Notes under the pieces: generated by a model
Databases searched by the model: none
Told to the model about the DNA's origin: nothing
What the model saw: the letters and a program-made list of their open reading frames with translations, nothing else
Assembly (NCBI GenBank): GCA_030762175.1
Contig: CM060831.1
Coordinates: 7,197,001-7,261,000, forward strand
Length of the DNA stretch: 64,000 nucleotides
Reading direction: 5' to 3'
Origin: Metallyticus violacea
Lineage: Eukaryota; Arthropoda; Insecta; Mantodea; Metallyticidae
Position numbers and translations under genes: made by a program
Part shown: positions 53,735-63,424 of the stretch, in pieces
Numbering within the stretch: position 1 is the stretch's first letter
How the letters are laid out: each line of letters opens with the position of its first letter

Positions 53735-54080
53735 AGTCCGGGATAAAACAAAGCTGATCACACGGTATGTTATCAAAGAGAGAGAATTTCATTTAGGAAT
53801 GTAAATTCAGAAAATGTGCTTTAGAAGTGACTTCCTTGTATAATGCAATATTGAAATTTAATACAAATATGACTGTTTATGTGTTTGTGTTGATAAAATA
53901 AACATTATAAATGTAATGCTAATATAAACCAATTACCTTCTAGCCATTTTGTTCCCAAACAAGACATCCCATGTCTTAAAAATAAATGAACGAAAATCTG
54001 AAAAAAAAAAAATTAAAATTCTGCAATAATCGTTTGGGTAAAATTTTGAACTTCTAGCTTTAAAGCAAAAATGTCGGTAC
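53735..54080. other. AT-rich DNA, nothing recognised
   Basis: No motif. Confidence 0.45.
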
Positions 54081-54084
54081 TAAG

Positions 54085-54335
54085 AGGATTAAAGAAAGGA
54101 TAAGGGTATTTTGAGCCAAGGCATTCGCCTTATGCATGACAATGCACCAGTGCATTCTGCCCGTACAATGAATGAATCATTGTGTCATCCACCCCACGGG
54201 AATAACCTTTAATGATAACAATGTGCTACTTTGGAACATTTTGCTAACAAAGGTTCAGACTAAATCTTCAAAGGCATAGAAATATTAATTCACAGATGTG
54301 AAAAATGTATTGAAATTAACTGAAGTGGTTAGTTT
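54085..54335 (+). pseudogene. Mariner-type transposase, C-terminal fragment
   Basis: Frames give GIRLMHDNAPVHSARTMNES, with the second Asp intact at 54138, then a degraded HPP box lacking a recognisable third Asp. The end is a KGIEILIHRCEKCIEIN tail, which fits the mariner C-terminal helix (G...L..R..KCIE..G.Y). The 5' two-thirds are missing. Confidence 0.65.
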
Positions 54336-54339
54336 TCTT

Positions 54340-55235
54340 TCTTTCACGTCTAAAAGTAAATAAGACCACAAATGTATGTAATCTATCTGGTATACGTATG
54401 CACACAGCCTTTTATTTTCCAACATTCCCAGTTACCAACAGCGGCAAAACACCAGGCTCATGGGAACCAACGCACGATCCCATACATTTTCCTGTTCCGT
54501 TTTTACTGTGACGCGCATGCTACAAATTGCAGAAAGCCGTCATTTAGATGCTGCAATCCTTTGCGTACACAGAATCATTGTCACAAAATCGATATCATTT
54601 GTTAGCGGCCGCTTGAGAACTTCTTTAGTCCGCGCCACTTTCTTTCCTCGAGAACAGAGCGATCTGCATTTATCACACGAGCGGATGTCATTAAAAGCTT
54701 ACCGCTTGAGAGAACGGCAGGGAAATTAGTTAAATGCACGACATATATGACTTCGCAACGACATGAAACGAGCCAAGTTCTATAATCACCGCACATTTTC
54801 CTTTCATCAGATTGCCTTTGTTCATCAAAAAGAGGCTGGAAATGTTTAAAATACTCGAGTCATTTTCCACTACAAATTTAAAGCAAAAAAGAGTAATTTA
54901 GTACAATATCGAGCAGTTACAACTCGGACTAAATTAAGGAAAATCAGTTTATTTGCTTGCTTTTCAGCGGCGTTTAGCGGCAACATAAACCCAGGGTGCA
55001 CAACTTTACTTTACTCCTACTGCTGAGAATAGCGCAAACGTCAGCATTCTAAATAAATACAAGTAACACTTCGTGTTTGAACATACAGCGGATGTTCTAA
55101 ACGTTCTCGGTCTGACTCAGAGATGTCGTGAAAATAGCCAAATTGATAGACATCCTCTATTAGATGACGCGCTGTAAACTTTCACACGCCTAAGTGCAGT
55201 CACTTGTTTTTAATGATCACGTAAATAAACTACTG
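54340..55235. other. Intergenic DNA, nothing recognised
   Basis: Open frames of 77 and 89 codons (54372-54729) overlap and match nothing I know. A GCGGCCGC site lies at 54605. No repeats. Confidence 0.4.
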
Positions 55236-55239
55236 TCAA

Positions 55240-56245
55240 CATGGATAAAACTAAAATACGGCCTGCGATAAAGTACTTCGGTTTGAAGGATTAAACTCCA
55301 AAAGAAATACAAAAGCAGCTAGATTCCAAATTAAAGGCTTTTTTTCTCGTCGTTTTCGACGGTTAAAAAGAGAGTTTCTAAATTTAAGCATGGTCTTACA
55401 CCCATCGAATATGATGAGCGCTCAGGGCATCCCAAAACTGCGAAGATCGACGACATTATTATAAAATTTCACATGCCGTACTCAATGATAGCCGATTGAA
55501 AGTGTGCGAGCTGGCTTACAGTGCAAAGGCCTTGATAGGCCTCGTCCACTACATTTTTCATGAAGTTTTGGGTATGAGAAAGCTCTTCCTTCGATTGATG
55601 CCGCGTTTGTTAACAATGGACCAACAACGCATTCGAACGAACATTTCGCAAGAGTGTTTAGACATGTTTAAAGCAATTCCATTGCGTTTCTCCGACGTTT
55701 CATTACAGTAGATAAAACACGGACAGATTCATCACCAACGTTAGAGACGAAGGAGCAGTTCAAACAGTGGGTGGCAACAGATGAAAGTGCACCAAGAAAC
55801 CAAAAACGGTTCCATCTGCAGGAAAAGTCATGTCTACGGTTTTTTGGAGTTCTCAAAGTGTGATGCTCGTAGACTACCTCCAGAAGGGCAGAACCATCAC
55901 CGGAGAGCATTACGCTTCCCTACTGGACCTACTGAAGGATGATGCTATCCCGGCCAAACAACCACATCTTGCGAAAAAGAAAGTTCTCTTTCATTTCTGC
56001 TGCAAAACTGCATCACCTTCGCTTCCTTCCATGTGCTTCCAAATCAGTCACATTCGCCGGATTTGGATTCCTGCTATACTCTTTCTTTCCAAACCTGAAC
56101 AAATGGCTGCGTTCACGAATGAGCTTGAAGCTGAGGCAGACGCTTATTTTTCACAGTTGGACACACCTTATTTTACCTTAAAACTTTAAAAAATTGGGAA
56201 ATCGTTGGACCAAATGCATTGATTTACAAGAGGACTATGTTGGAA
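55240..56245 (+). pseudogene. Mariner-type transposase, near full length, second Asp deleted
   Basis: The gene starts MDKTKIRPAIKYFGLKD at 55241 and runs through HAVLNDSRLKVCELAY, HYIFHEVLGMRKLFLRLMPR, TMDQQRIRTNISQECLDMFK and FITVDKT, where the first Asp is kept but the next Glu is Lys. SAGKVMSTVFWSSQSVMLVD, KGRTITGEHYASLLDLLKD and HLAKKKVLFHF follow. Here about nine codons holding the second-Asp box are deleted, and reading resumes at AAKLHHLRFLP. The third-Asp box is SHSPDLDSCYTLFPN (Asp lost), and the tail is LKKLGNRWTKCIDLQEDYV. The domain order resembles the cecropia/Hsmar1-like group. It is dead; about 1 kb of coding is present with four or more frameshifts. Confidence 0.88.
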
Positions 56246-56249
56246 AAAA

Positions 56250-56885
56250 TCATTTAAATCTTGTGATTTCTTGTTCAGCTTGAGAGCTTTTAGAACGCCC
56301 GTCATATACAATAGAAAAAGAGAGACAAAAATGTTTACATATTTAAAAAGGTTCCATAGCAATAAACTAACCGATAACACATGATTACAATCTGCTGGAT
56401 GAATGTCTCTACATAAAGCACTGTGCACATCACAGTTTGACAAAATTTATTACTTTGAGTTTGTCTATTCCGTGATACCCCCTCCCTCATCCAACGGTCT
56501 GAAAGAAAAAGATTCATTAGGTAAACTTTATAGTGTTTGTTTTCTTTACAGGCATTTAACATAAAACAATATAAAGCAATTACTTTACTTTCTTACACGA
56601 AACTTCACTAGCATGCTATTCCGTAACAATTGACTACTAACGAACAGGTAGTTTATCGCTGCTGGAGAGTGTCTGCATGAGAACATTGTTACTTCGAATA
56701 TAATTTTGTCTAATATTGAAATAATTTCAAGTTTTCCTATAATTTAAATACTGTATCATTATAGTAATACTTTTAATTGTTTCATTCAACTTATATGTGA
56801 AGTTTCTACATTACATAACGACTCTTATGGGTAAGAGGCTCCACCTACTACTTTCTCTCATCTCCTCGATCAAAATACTGTATAA
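56250..56885. other. AT-rich DNA, nothing recognised
   Basis: There are minus-strand open frames only (75-85 codons, 56186-56562), unrecognised. Confidence 0.45.
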
Positions 56886-56896
56886 ACTCACCGATA

Positions 56897-57141
56897 CCCG
56901 GCCAGGACCGATGGATTGTTTTCGGGGCGTAAAAATCCTAAGTATGGCTTCCTTCGGAAGGGAAGTAAAGCCGTGGGTCCCGTGTCGTAAATTTACGGCA
57001 CGAAAAAGAACCTCAAGCCTGAAAGAGAGGCCTCTGAGCAAAATTTGTCGGCCGTTTCACGCCCTGAGTTGAATGGGACGCTGATGTCCTGGGCTGTTAA
57101 AGAGCGTCCATAAATAAACCATTCAAAAAAAAAAAAAAAAA
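56897..57141 (+). mobile_element. SINE A, 5'-truncated on insertion, with target-site duplication
   Basis: It starts within the B-box region at CCCGGCCAGGACCGATGG, continues as the complete body and 3' part (GTGTCGTAAATTTACGGCAC, GTTTCACGCCCTGAGTTGAA), and ends in a 19-base A tract. Flanks are AAACTCACCGATAC (56884-56897) and AAACCCACCGATAC (57139-57152), 13 of 14 identical. The whole tRNA head is missing, yet the duplication is intact, so the truncation happened during reverse transcription. The copy is little diverged in its body. Confidence 0.93.
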
Positions 57142-57154
57142 CCCACCGATACAT

Positions 57155-57405
57155 TGCCACGCTGTAAACTAAGTACCCTATAGGGGGACAGCTTTGCTAC
57201 ATTCCCAGGCGGTCAAGTTTTATGCAGAAGGTATTATCAAATTAGAGAAATGTTTTGTAAATGCTTGAATTTAAATGGTGACTACGTTATAAATAGTGGA
57301 AAGAAGTTACTTTTCAGATGTATATAATAAACAACTTGAACATAAGCTTTTTTTTATTTATATCCCATTGGCAGTAAGTTTCCGAACCGCCCTCGTTATA
57401 CAACC
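57155..57405. other. AT-rich DNA, nothing recognised
   Basis: A spacer between two SINEs. Confidence 0.4.
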
Positions 57406-57410
57406 CGAAA

Positions 57411-57655
57411 AGTGTGGCCGAGGTCGTTAAGGCACGGAGTCGTGAGCGGGAGGTCTGGTTCGATTCCCACCGGGACCTTCCTCCCTGACTGAGGTTTTTT
57501 TCAGGTTTTCCTCAGACCTCACAATGGCAAATCCCGGGAGGTGCCCTAAAATTAGGTCCTTAAACGTTTGCCTTTATATTTTTTTCACAATTTATAGTTC
57601 CATTTCAAGTATCAATGCACCACCTGTGATGCCTCAACAGTAAACACTAGTAAAA
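57411..57655 (+). mobile_element. SINE B, somewhat diverged
   Basis: Head GTGTGGCCGAGGTCGTTAAG, B-box region GGTTCGATTCCCACCGGG, body GGTTTTTTTCAGGTTTTCCT, CCGGGAGGTGCCCTAAAATT and 3' end GATGCCTCAACAGTAAACAC with the CGGGCG block lost. The first bases of the head are missing. Confidence 0.85.
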
Positions 57656-57659
57656 AATT

Positions 57660-58690
57660 GTGTTTTAAATAGTTGTAACACCTGTACTGTTTACAACACA
57701 CACAGATAACAGTTTCTTTTCCAAGGCCAACAATAAGCGACTTAATAGGGATGTTTACTGCTTTACGTTGTAGAAGTCAGCTTCGATGTCAAGGTCAAAT
57801 TAACAAATGCACGGACATTTATTAGCATACCCGTAGTACTGCAGAGAGACGGTTGTCGTGAACAATGTTTATGCTTGCTAATATTACACAACAAAGCCAA
57901 TTGATGATATAAAGTACCGGTTGAAATTGAAGAGCGTTTGAAGGAGTAGGTCTTAAGCCATTAGTTGTATAGTTCATTGCTAAAAGCACTGAAATGATCA
58001 AGAATATGACAAAATTAAGTGAAAACTCATCGAAGAAAGGGACAAATTATATGAATGTCCAGTATATAAGAAAGAATAGAGAGAACTGAAGGAGATAAAA
58101 AGGAAAACACGCAAACATCTAAGGTATCACACCATACTCATAACAGGAAAAAGCGAAATCGGTGATGATAGAAAAGTTCTGCACAGAGGAAAACAGTGCA
58201 AAAGATAAAAACGATCGAAGCTTACCAGCGGAGATAAATACAGAAGTAGGAGTAGCGCGCATTTATTACAGGGTACCAATAGAAAACAAATTCAACAGGC
58301 GCACGGGCTCATGCTTTAAAATATAATAAGTCTATTTAATTTAGAATAGAATAAAATAAAAATATCAATGGAATATTCAGTTTGACAAATGAAATTGCAC
58401 GTAACGATGTATAAGGGATATGTAAGAATCATTCAGGGATATTTTAAAATGTTTTGCTACCTATGTTGGTATAACTTTAACAGTTGGCTGTCATCTGTTG
58501 TAAGAATTCATTTTTTCTATGTATTTAGTAAGCGCTTACCCACAGTTTCTTGAATACTTTAAATGTTTGTCTTCAGTAACTTTGATTTTATTTTGTTAGT
58601 AGACTTCTTTCAAATTATATTCAAGCATTTAAAGACATATTTGCTTAAGTATTGCATTCGAAGACATTCGAGGTTATGGAGAGGAAACAT
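57660..58690. other. AT-rich DNA, possibly the 5' part of the Tc1 element
   Basis: A 72-codon frame (58563-58781) ends in RRTITQKIAIAQNFTKICE, which may be part of the following Tc1 transposase's DNA-binding region but is too diverged for certainty. Otherwise nothing. Confidence 0.35.
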
Positions 58691-58699
58691 GAGACATTG

Positions 58700-59620
58700 G
58701 TATCATAAGAACATCAATTGCAGAAGGACGATAACACAGAAAATAGCAATAGCTCAAAATTTCACAAAAATCTGTGAGTAGGGGTTAAAAAAACAGGTGA
58801 TCACAATACCAGACACAGCGAAGAGGGAGTGTTCGAAAAAGTTGGGTTGAGCCCTAGAAATGTAAGAAAAATATGACAGAAACATGAAAAATCCAAAGGG
58901 CTACCAGTAGAGAGCTGAGAAATACTTTAAGGGCTACAGGCATAATAACCAGCAAGAACAGTCAGATGATGGCTTCAAGAAAGAGGCTCGACTGGTCAAA
59001 GGAGCTTGTCTTCTCTTGATTGGAAAATAATCACATTACAGTACTGTACTTCGTATCATACAGACCATTTAATAACCAGATTGAATTCTGTCAAGTGCTC
59101 CTGCACAACTTCATGGACTTAAGATATTATTTGGGATTTGATATTGTATAGCTGCGAGCACTACTGCTTTCTCTTTCCAGATATGCTTCAGCAATGAATC
59201 CACATTCGAAGTTACTGAAGAAAACAAGTCATGTTACTGGAAGAAAGAACATTGAGAGCGCATATGATTACGAGTTCTTCAGGCCCGAATTTTACCTCAG
59301 ATGAGGGACTAGTATGGAGCAAACTCATGTGTCTTTATGCACGATGACACACCGTGTCACAAAGTCAACAAAACAACAAAGTCCTTAAGTGATTTAGATC
59401 TTTCGGCGCTTCCATGGCCAGGAAATAGTCCAGACATGAACCCGATGAAGAATTTGTGGTTCTTTGTGAACAAAAAAATCAAGGAAACAGATAAACATTC
59501 GGTATCATGACGAGGACATTAAGAAAAACGTGCAAAATACTGAAGGCATGCCTAACAAAATCAAAATATTAATTTCCAACAAAGGAATTTATACAAAGTA
59601 TTGACTCAAAGTTTATATTT
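58700..59620 (+). pseudogene. Tc1-like transposase with catalytic Glu replaced
   Basis: Clear in the last third: VFMHDDTPCHKVNKTTKSL with the second Asp at 59343, then LPWPGNSPDMNPMKNLWFFV. In the family the box is NPIENLW; here the Glu is Lys (AAG at 59448). Exactly 34 residues separate the two positions, the DD34E spacing of Tc1. Earlier parts (RHSRLWRGNMRHW and a stop-rich middle) are too decayed to place the first Asp. It ends about 59605 and is followed within about 20 bp by the inverted end of a mariner M1 copy. Inactive. Confidence 0.75.
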
Positions 59621-59630
59621 CTCATATATA

Positions 59631-60015
59631 CGAGAATAGGTTCATAAGCTTCCGGCCTAACCATCTTCTAGGTATGATAAAGACAAATTATATTGCACTC
59701 TTCAATATAGTTAACCTTTATTGCAATACACTTCTAACATATTAGAATTATCATTTAAAGCCCCCCACTCCCCCCAAAAATAGAAGTCTTGTCTGCAAAA
59801 TGATCATAAACAGCATCCATTACTCCTTCGTCACACTTTAAATTTCCTTTCTCGAAGGTCCTACTTGAGTTCTGAAAAGAGGAAATAGTAACTGGAAGCT
59901 AGATCTGGACTGTAGGGGCAATGGTCGATCTCCTTGAAGCCACATTTCTTCACAATTTCCTTTGCAACAAGAGCTGTGTGCACAGGTGCGTTGTAGTGAA
60001 GAATTTCTTTGCTCG
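59631..60015 (-). pseudogene. Mariner M1, 3' third, minus strand
   Basis: Plus-strand text starts with the terminal repeat CGAGAATAGGTTCATAAGCT, TCCGGCCTAACCATCTTCTA. The minus-strand reading includes EILHYNAPVHTALVAKEIVK, KKCGFKEIDHCPYSPDLASS and YYFLF. Second and third Asp are both Tyr (HYNA; SYYF for SDFF). A C-rich tract CCCCCCACTCCCCCC (59761-59775) sits at the place of the poly-G in the 27-kb copy, so a G/C run is an old shared trait of M1 here. The 5' part beyond 60015 is missing. Confidence 0.85.
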
Positions 60016-60019
60016 ACAT

Positions 60020-60975
60020 CCTGACACCAAATCTAGGATTGGATTCTTAAATCGCCTGATTTTAATATAATACAGCATGTCTGGGTTATGAGATTAATAA
60101 GTGGGAGCCTGGTCAACAGATGAGAGCCCTTATGTGGTACTACATACGAGTTTAGAAAGAGCTTCTAAAAGTTCTAGAATATTTTGAGGATCTAATAATT
60201 TCAGTTCCAAGACGTGTGAATGACGAATTGGACAGCAGTGGTGCCTGGACCTCCAATTGAATATCTTGCATTTGAATATATTATTATTTGTGTTGTGGTA
60301 ATTTCGTTTGAAATATTTTGTAGCAATTATAACGACATTTCCAACATTTGCTATAGGTAAGATTTTATGCACAGTTTTAAGAAAAGCAACCGGCTGTAGT
60401 ACTTCAGTTGCCGAGATGCAAAACCTCAAGCGAGCAGCAAGGACATAATCTGGAAACCCTGTAGTTTTCAGATTTTGCTTCAAGCTGAACGAATATCAAA
60501 AATGACATGCCTAGAAGCAGAAAACCGGCCTATATCATTTAGCTGATGGCTAGTCGTAAACACCAAAGTGTAGTATTAACCGTGACAACTACAGAAGTGC
60601 ACGCGAAAACAAGCTGGGTGCTTCGCCACGACATTGCATGTGAACTACGTCACCAAAATAAACATGAAATGCACTTCCTTGTCTTCGTGAGAGACCTTTA
60701 CAGCCTTCAAAAAAGTGACGAGCGTGCTGATTGATTGTGAAGAATCTGTGGAAAAGCTACTTGTAGCATACATATCTCTTAAGGCTGTCCGGAAAACATG
60801 TCAGGTACTAGCTTGAGTTTTTACTTCACCGGTTAGGACCGGGGTAGGGCACATTGCGCACAATTGCCCTTCCTATTGGCGACACAGCGCCCACGGTTAT
60901 TTTGAACCTTGCGGTCGCATAGTTAAATCGCGCACACTGCCACTATTTTATGCACTCCTACTTATAATGGTTTCT
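60020..60975. other. Intergenic DNA with unassigned open frames
   Basis: Open frames of 117 codons (minus, 60130-60483) and 62 codons (plus, 60546-60734) are not recognised. The segment 60830-60960 is richer in CpG than its surroundings (for example GGACCGGGGTAGGGCACATT) and might be promoter-like for the frame at 61151. No transposon motif seen. Confidence 0.4.
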
Positions 60976-60978
60976 TAG

Positions 60979-60990
60979 TTGGCAACACTG
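60979..60990 (+). promoter_or_regulatory. TTGGCAACACTG, possible core-promoter-like motif
   Basis: It resembles the Drosophila 'motif 1' core promoter consensus YGGTCACACTR at 9 of 11 positions. It lies about 170 bp upstream of the 61151 frame in a CpG-enriched stretch. A single short match of this kind can be chance. Confidence 0.2.
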
Positions 60991-61150
60991 ATAAGCAGGA
61001 GCATTCATTCACCCTTCAGTGGTGTGTGATGTTAATCGTCGTTTTAAACAGCCCCTTGTTCTCGATGCCAAGTAAGAGACGTCATAAGTTACTGGTTCGC
61101 GACGATTTTAAATTTCGATATCGGTATATGGTAAAGAACTGTAATGCAGC

Positions 61151-61414
61151 ATGTTTACTGACGCGCATGATGAGTTTTTAGAATCTTTAGGGGAACTTGA
61201 TCAAGAAATAAATCAACATTTGTCTACACAAGTTTTCCTGAATAGTGTTGAACGCAAGGCCACGGATGATATCCCTGCAAGATCTTCAAATCTGTTAAGA
61301 AAGGAAAGTCTTTATATTCCTGATGAAATTTTTAGTGAACTATCAAAAAAGTATGTCTTTGTGCACAAAAGGCAGTGGGTAGAATTTGAACAAGTGTCCA
61401 AAAACCTCAAGTGA
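61151..61414 (+). CDS. Unidentified 87-codon open frame with poly(A) signal
   Basis: The predicted product is acidic, 87 residues, with charged and polar composition (FLESLGELDQEINQHL, then LRKESLYIPDEIFSELSKKY). It is probably helical and has no signal peptide or membrane segment. I do not recognise a family. A second frame starting ATG at 61067 (PSKRRHKLLVRDDFKFRYRY) overlaps its start in another phase, so a frameshifted longer gene is possible. AATAAA lies at 61431, only 17 bases after the stop. No transposase motif is present. It is the best candidate in the window for a non-transposon transcript, but a fragment of an unknown mobile element is just as possible. Confidence 0.3.
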   Translation: MFTDAHDEFLESLGELDQEINQHLSTQVFLNSVERKATDDIPARSSNLLRKESLYIPDEIFSELSKKYVFVHKRQWVEFEQVSKNLK

Positions 61415-61430
61415 AGTACACGCAGCGATC

Positions 61431-61436
61431 AATAAA
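61431..61436 (+). terminator. AATAAA polyadenylation signal after the 61151 frame
   Basis: The AATAAA hexamer is 17 bases after the TGA at 61412-61414 and is followed by an AT-rich tract. AATAAA is common by chance in DNA this AT-rich, so on its own it is weak evidence. Confidence 0.25.
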
Positions 61437-61478
61437 ATTTATATTATATAAATTCGAATTTTTTATTGGTGAATTGTT

Positions 61479-61749
61479 GTTGGTTTGATTTATTTAAGTA
61501 AGTTCTTTAAGATACCAGGTCATCAGCGTCTCATTCAATTCAGGGCGGTAAATTTTGCTCAGAGACCGAGGTTTTTTTACGTGGCGTAAGTCGACGACAT
61601 GGGACCCACTGCTTTACTTCCCTTCCGAAGGAAGCCATACTTAGGATTTTTACGCCCGAAAAAAATCCATCGAGCCTGGCCGGAATTGAACCCGCAATCT
61701 TGGGTTTAGGAGGAAAGTATGGTTACCACTACACACCACAAGAACCGAC
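61479..61749 (-). mobile_element. SINE A, nearly full length with target-site duplication
   Basis: Inverted tail GGTTTGATTTATTTAAGTAA, then ATACCAGGTCATCAGCGTCT, CCTTCCGAAGGAAGCCATAC, the B-box region GGAATTGAACCCGC and head GTATGGTTACCACTACACAC with CAAGAACCGAC. Target-site duplication TTATTGGTGAAT at 61463-61474 and 61750-61761. The insertion lies about 30 bp past the poly(A) signal of the 61151 frame. Confidence 0.93.
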
Positions 61750-61949
61750 TTATTGGTGAATGACTGCACAAATAATGTAATAATATTTGGCTCTGGAACA
61801 AATCTAAAATAATTAGGGAAAAGCAAAAGTTAGGATGGAAGCAGCATGTCGCAGTGAGGAAAATGTTTCCAAAACCTATTAACATAAAGAGGAGACTCCA
61901 CTGTGATAGGCTACATAAACACTGGGCACCTGCTGATTGATCTAAGATT

Positions 61950-62720
61950 TGTCACAGATGAGCCCAAACATGAGCGCTTTGGTACTAGGAGAGGAGTATA
62001 TGTTAACATTTCAGTTTTATGTCAGACATTTCTTACAATTGTTCACAATTCACGGGACTGAGAACGGTAACTACACACTGTTGACATTTTGTTTGCTGCC
62101 CGACAAACCACAAATGACACATGAAATTGCTTTACGTTACATAATTTGTAAATGCGCCCTAACTGGTGAAACATGAAGTTCTGAATAGGTTGTAGAGGAT
62201 TCTGAAACAGCTGTGCACAACGCGACCATCGTGGCATTATAGCTGAAGCTTGGTGCAGGTTCACACATCACGTTGGGTTCGTTTCGTATTGCTAGGACAA
62301 AGTTTCTGATTGCGGAAAATGCCTGCATTGGTGTTTCGCATTGTGTTTATTGCCTCCCAGCGATGTATAAGATGCGTTTGCAGAAAACTTTGACAGAGCC
62401 ACCTGAATCGGCTACTCTATTCCACCATTATTTAGTGGAGAATTATATCGATTCCGAAGGGCGTTTTCCGCCTGCCATGAGGGTAAGTCAGAGTTTATCA
62501 TCAGTTCGAACAAAGAATTCCTGCAAAGCTTTCCACTGTAGGTCAGGTAAGCAGGTAAATAATTCACAGCCACATGTTTTTGTATTTATTGACGTTTCAA
62601 AAAGGATCCAAGAAGAGCTATATATAACACTCAACACCAACAGTCAGCTATAAAGACCAAAATCGAAAACACCTTAAGAGACATAAATTCTTTACTGAAA
62701 TTATCCAACAATACCAACTG
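61950..62720 (+). pseudogene. Mutator-like (MULE) transposase fragment
   Basis: Frames read EEYMLTFQFYVRHFLQLFTI, then HGTENGNYTLLTFCLLPDKP and QMTHE, matching the MULE transposase core (the .QL.TIHG...G...PL.F.LLPDK..ETY pattern). After stops, AGSHITLGSF, CLPAMY and LVENYIDSEGRFPPAMR (the YI....R.PP.MW pattern) appear, then SSVRTKNSCKAFHCRSGKQV and PHVFVFIDVSKRIQEELYI. These fit the R.TN..E.FHS.FN...PNIF.FI..L..IQ end. The catalytic Asp before TF is not identifiable. At least three frameshifts or stops are present, so it is dead. The terminal inverted repeats were not found. Confidence 0.75.
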
Positions 62721-62729
62721 GAACAAATA

Positions 62730-63415
62730 ACTCCACTTTAACAGTTGCTTACCAGTACAGTAAACAGTAACACACTGCTCAGTGAGTAAAATTATTTTAA
62801 TTTTTTATTTTAAAACAACAAAGAAGTTATTTTTTAAACCGCCTAAGAAATATTAAAGCATATTAGCGGTATATTCTGGAATTAATTCCCTTGTCTTAAG
62901 CACAGAAATCCGAAAAAGTGAAGAGAAATTGCATTTCTTTATTCCAGCGAACTTAAATATAAACGTCTGCGCAATGTGACCACACCAGTTAAGAGAAACC
63001 GTATCTTAAAATAGAAGGGCAGAGGAGACACAAATTTGGCATATGCAAAGATTATGGGATACATATTTAGTAATCGTTACTCTCTGATAATGATACAAGA
63101 GTTGTGAAATGACATATTTAAAAATAATCAAGATGATACAGTTTTATTACATTTGCTTATTACTCTCATCAGTAGACAAGGAAAGTGTGTTTCTTTCCAA
63201 AGTTCAACTATTTCTAAGTCTCGCCTGCCATGTACTAAACTACTGCAGGGGTGTAAGTTCTTGTCCGTGCTAAAACAATAAGGAAACATTACCTTAATTA
63301 GAAACTTGTTAACTTTTTTGACTGACAATCCCATTATTTGGACACAAAAATTTTTAATTTTCAATTACACCATAGTTGCTACAGTTAGAGTAAATAGGCC
63401 TCCTAGAATTCTCCT
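62730..63415. other. AT-rich DNA, nothing recognised
   Basis: A 78-codon minus-strand frame (63128-63364) is unrecognised. No repeats. Confidence 0.45.
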
Positions 63416-63424
63416 TCAAAAATG

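Noticed and set aside
60130..60483. 117-codon minus-strand frame, tested as a hAT dimerisation domain
   Set aside because: The conserved hAT residues (ALR...P...A..ERSFS) are absent in all three frames of that strand.
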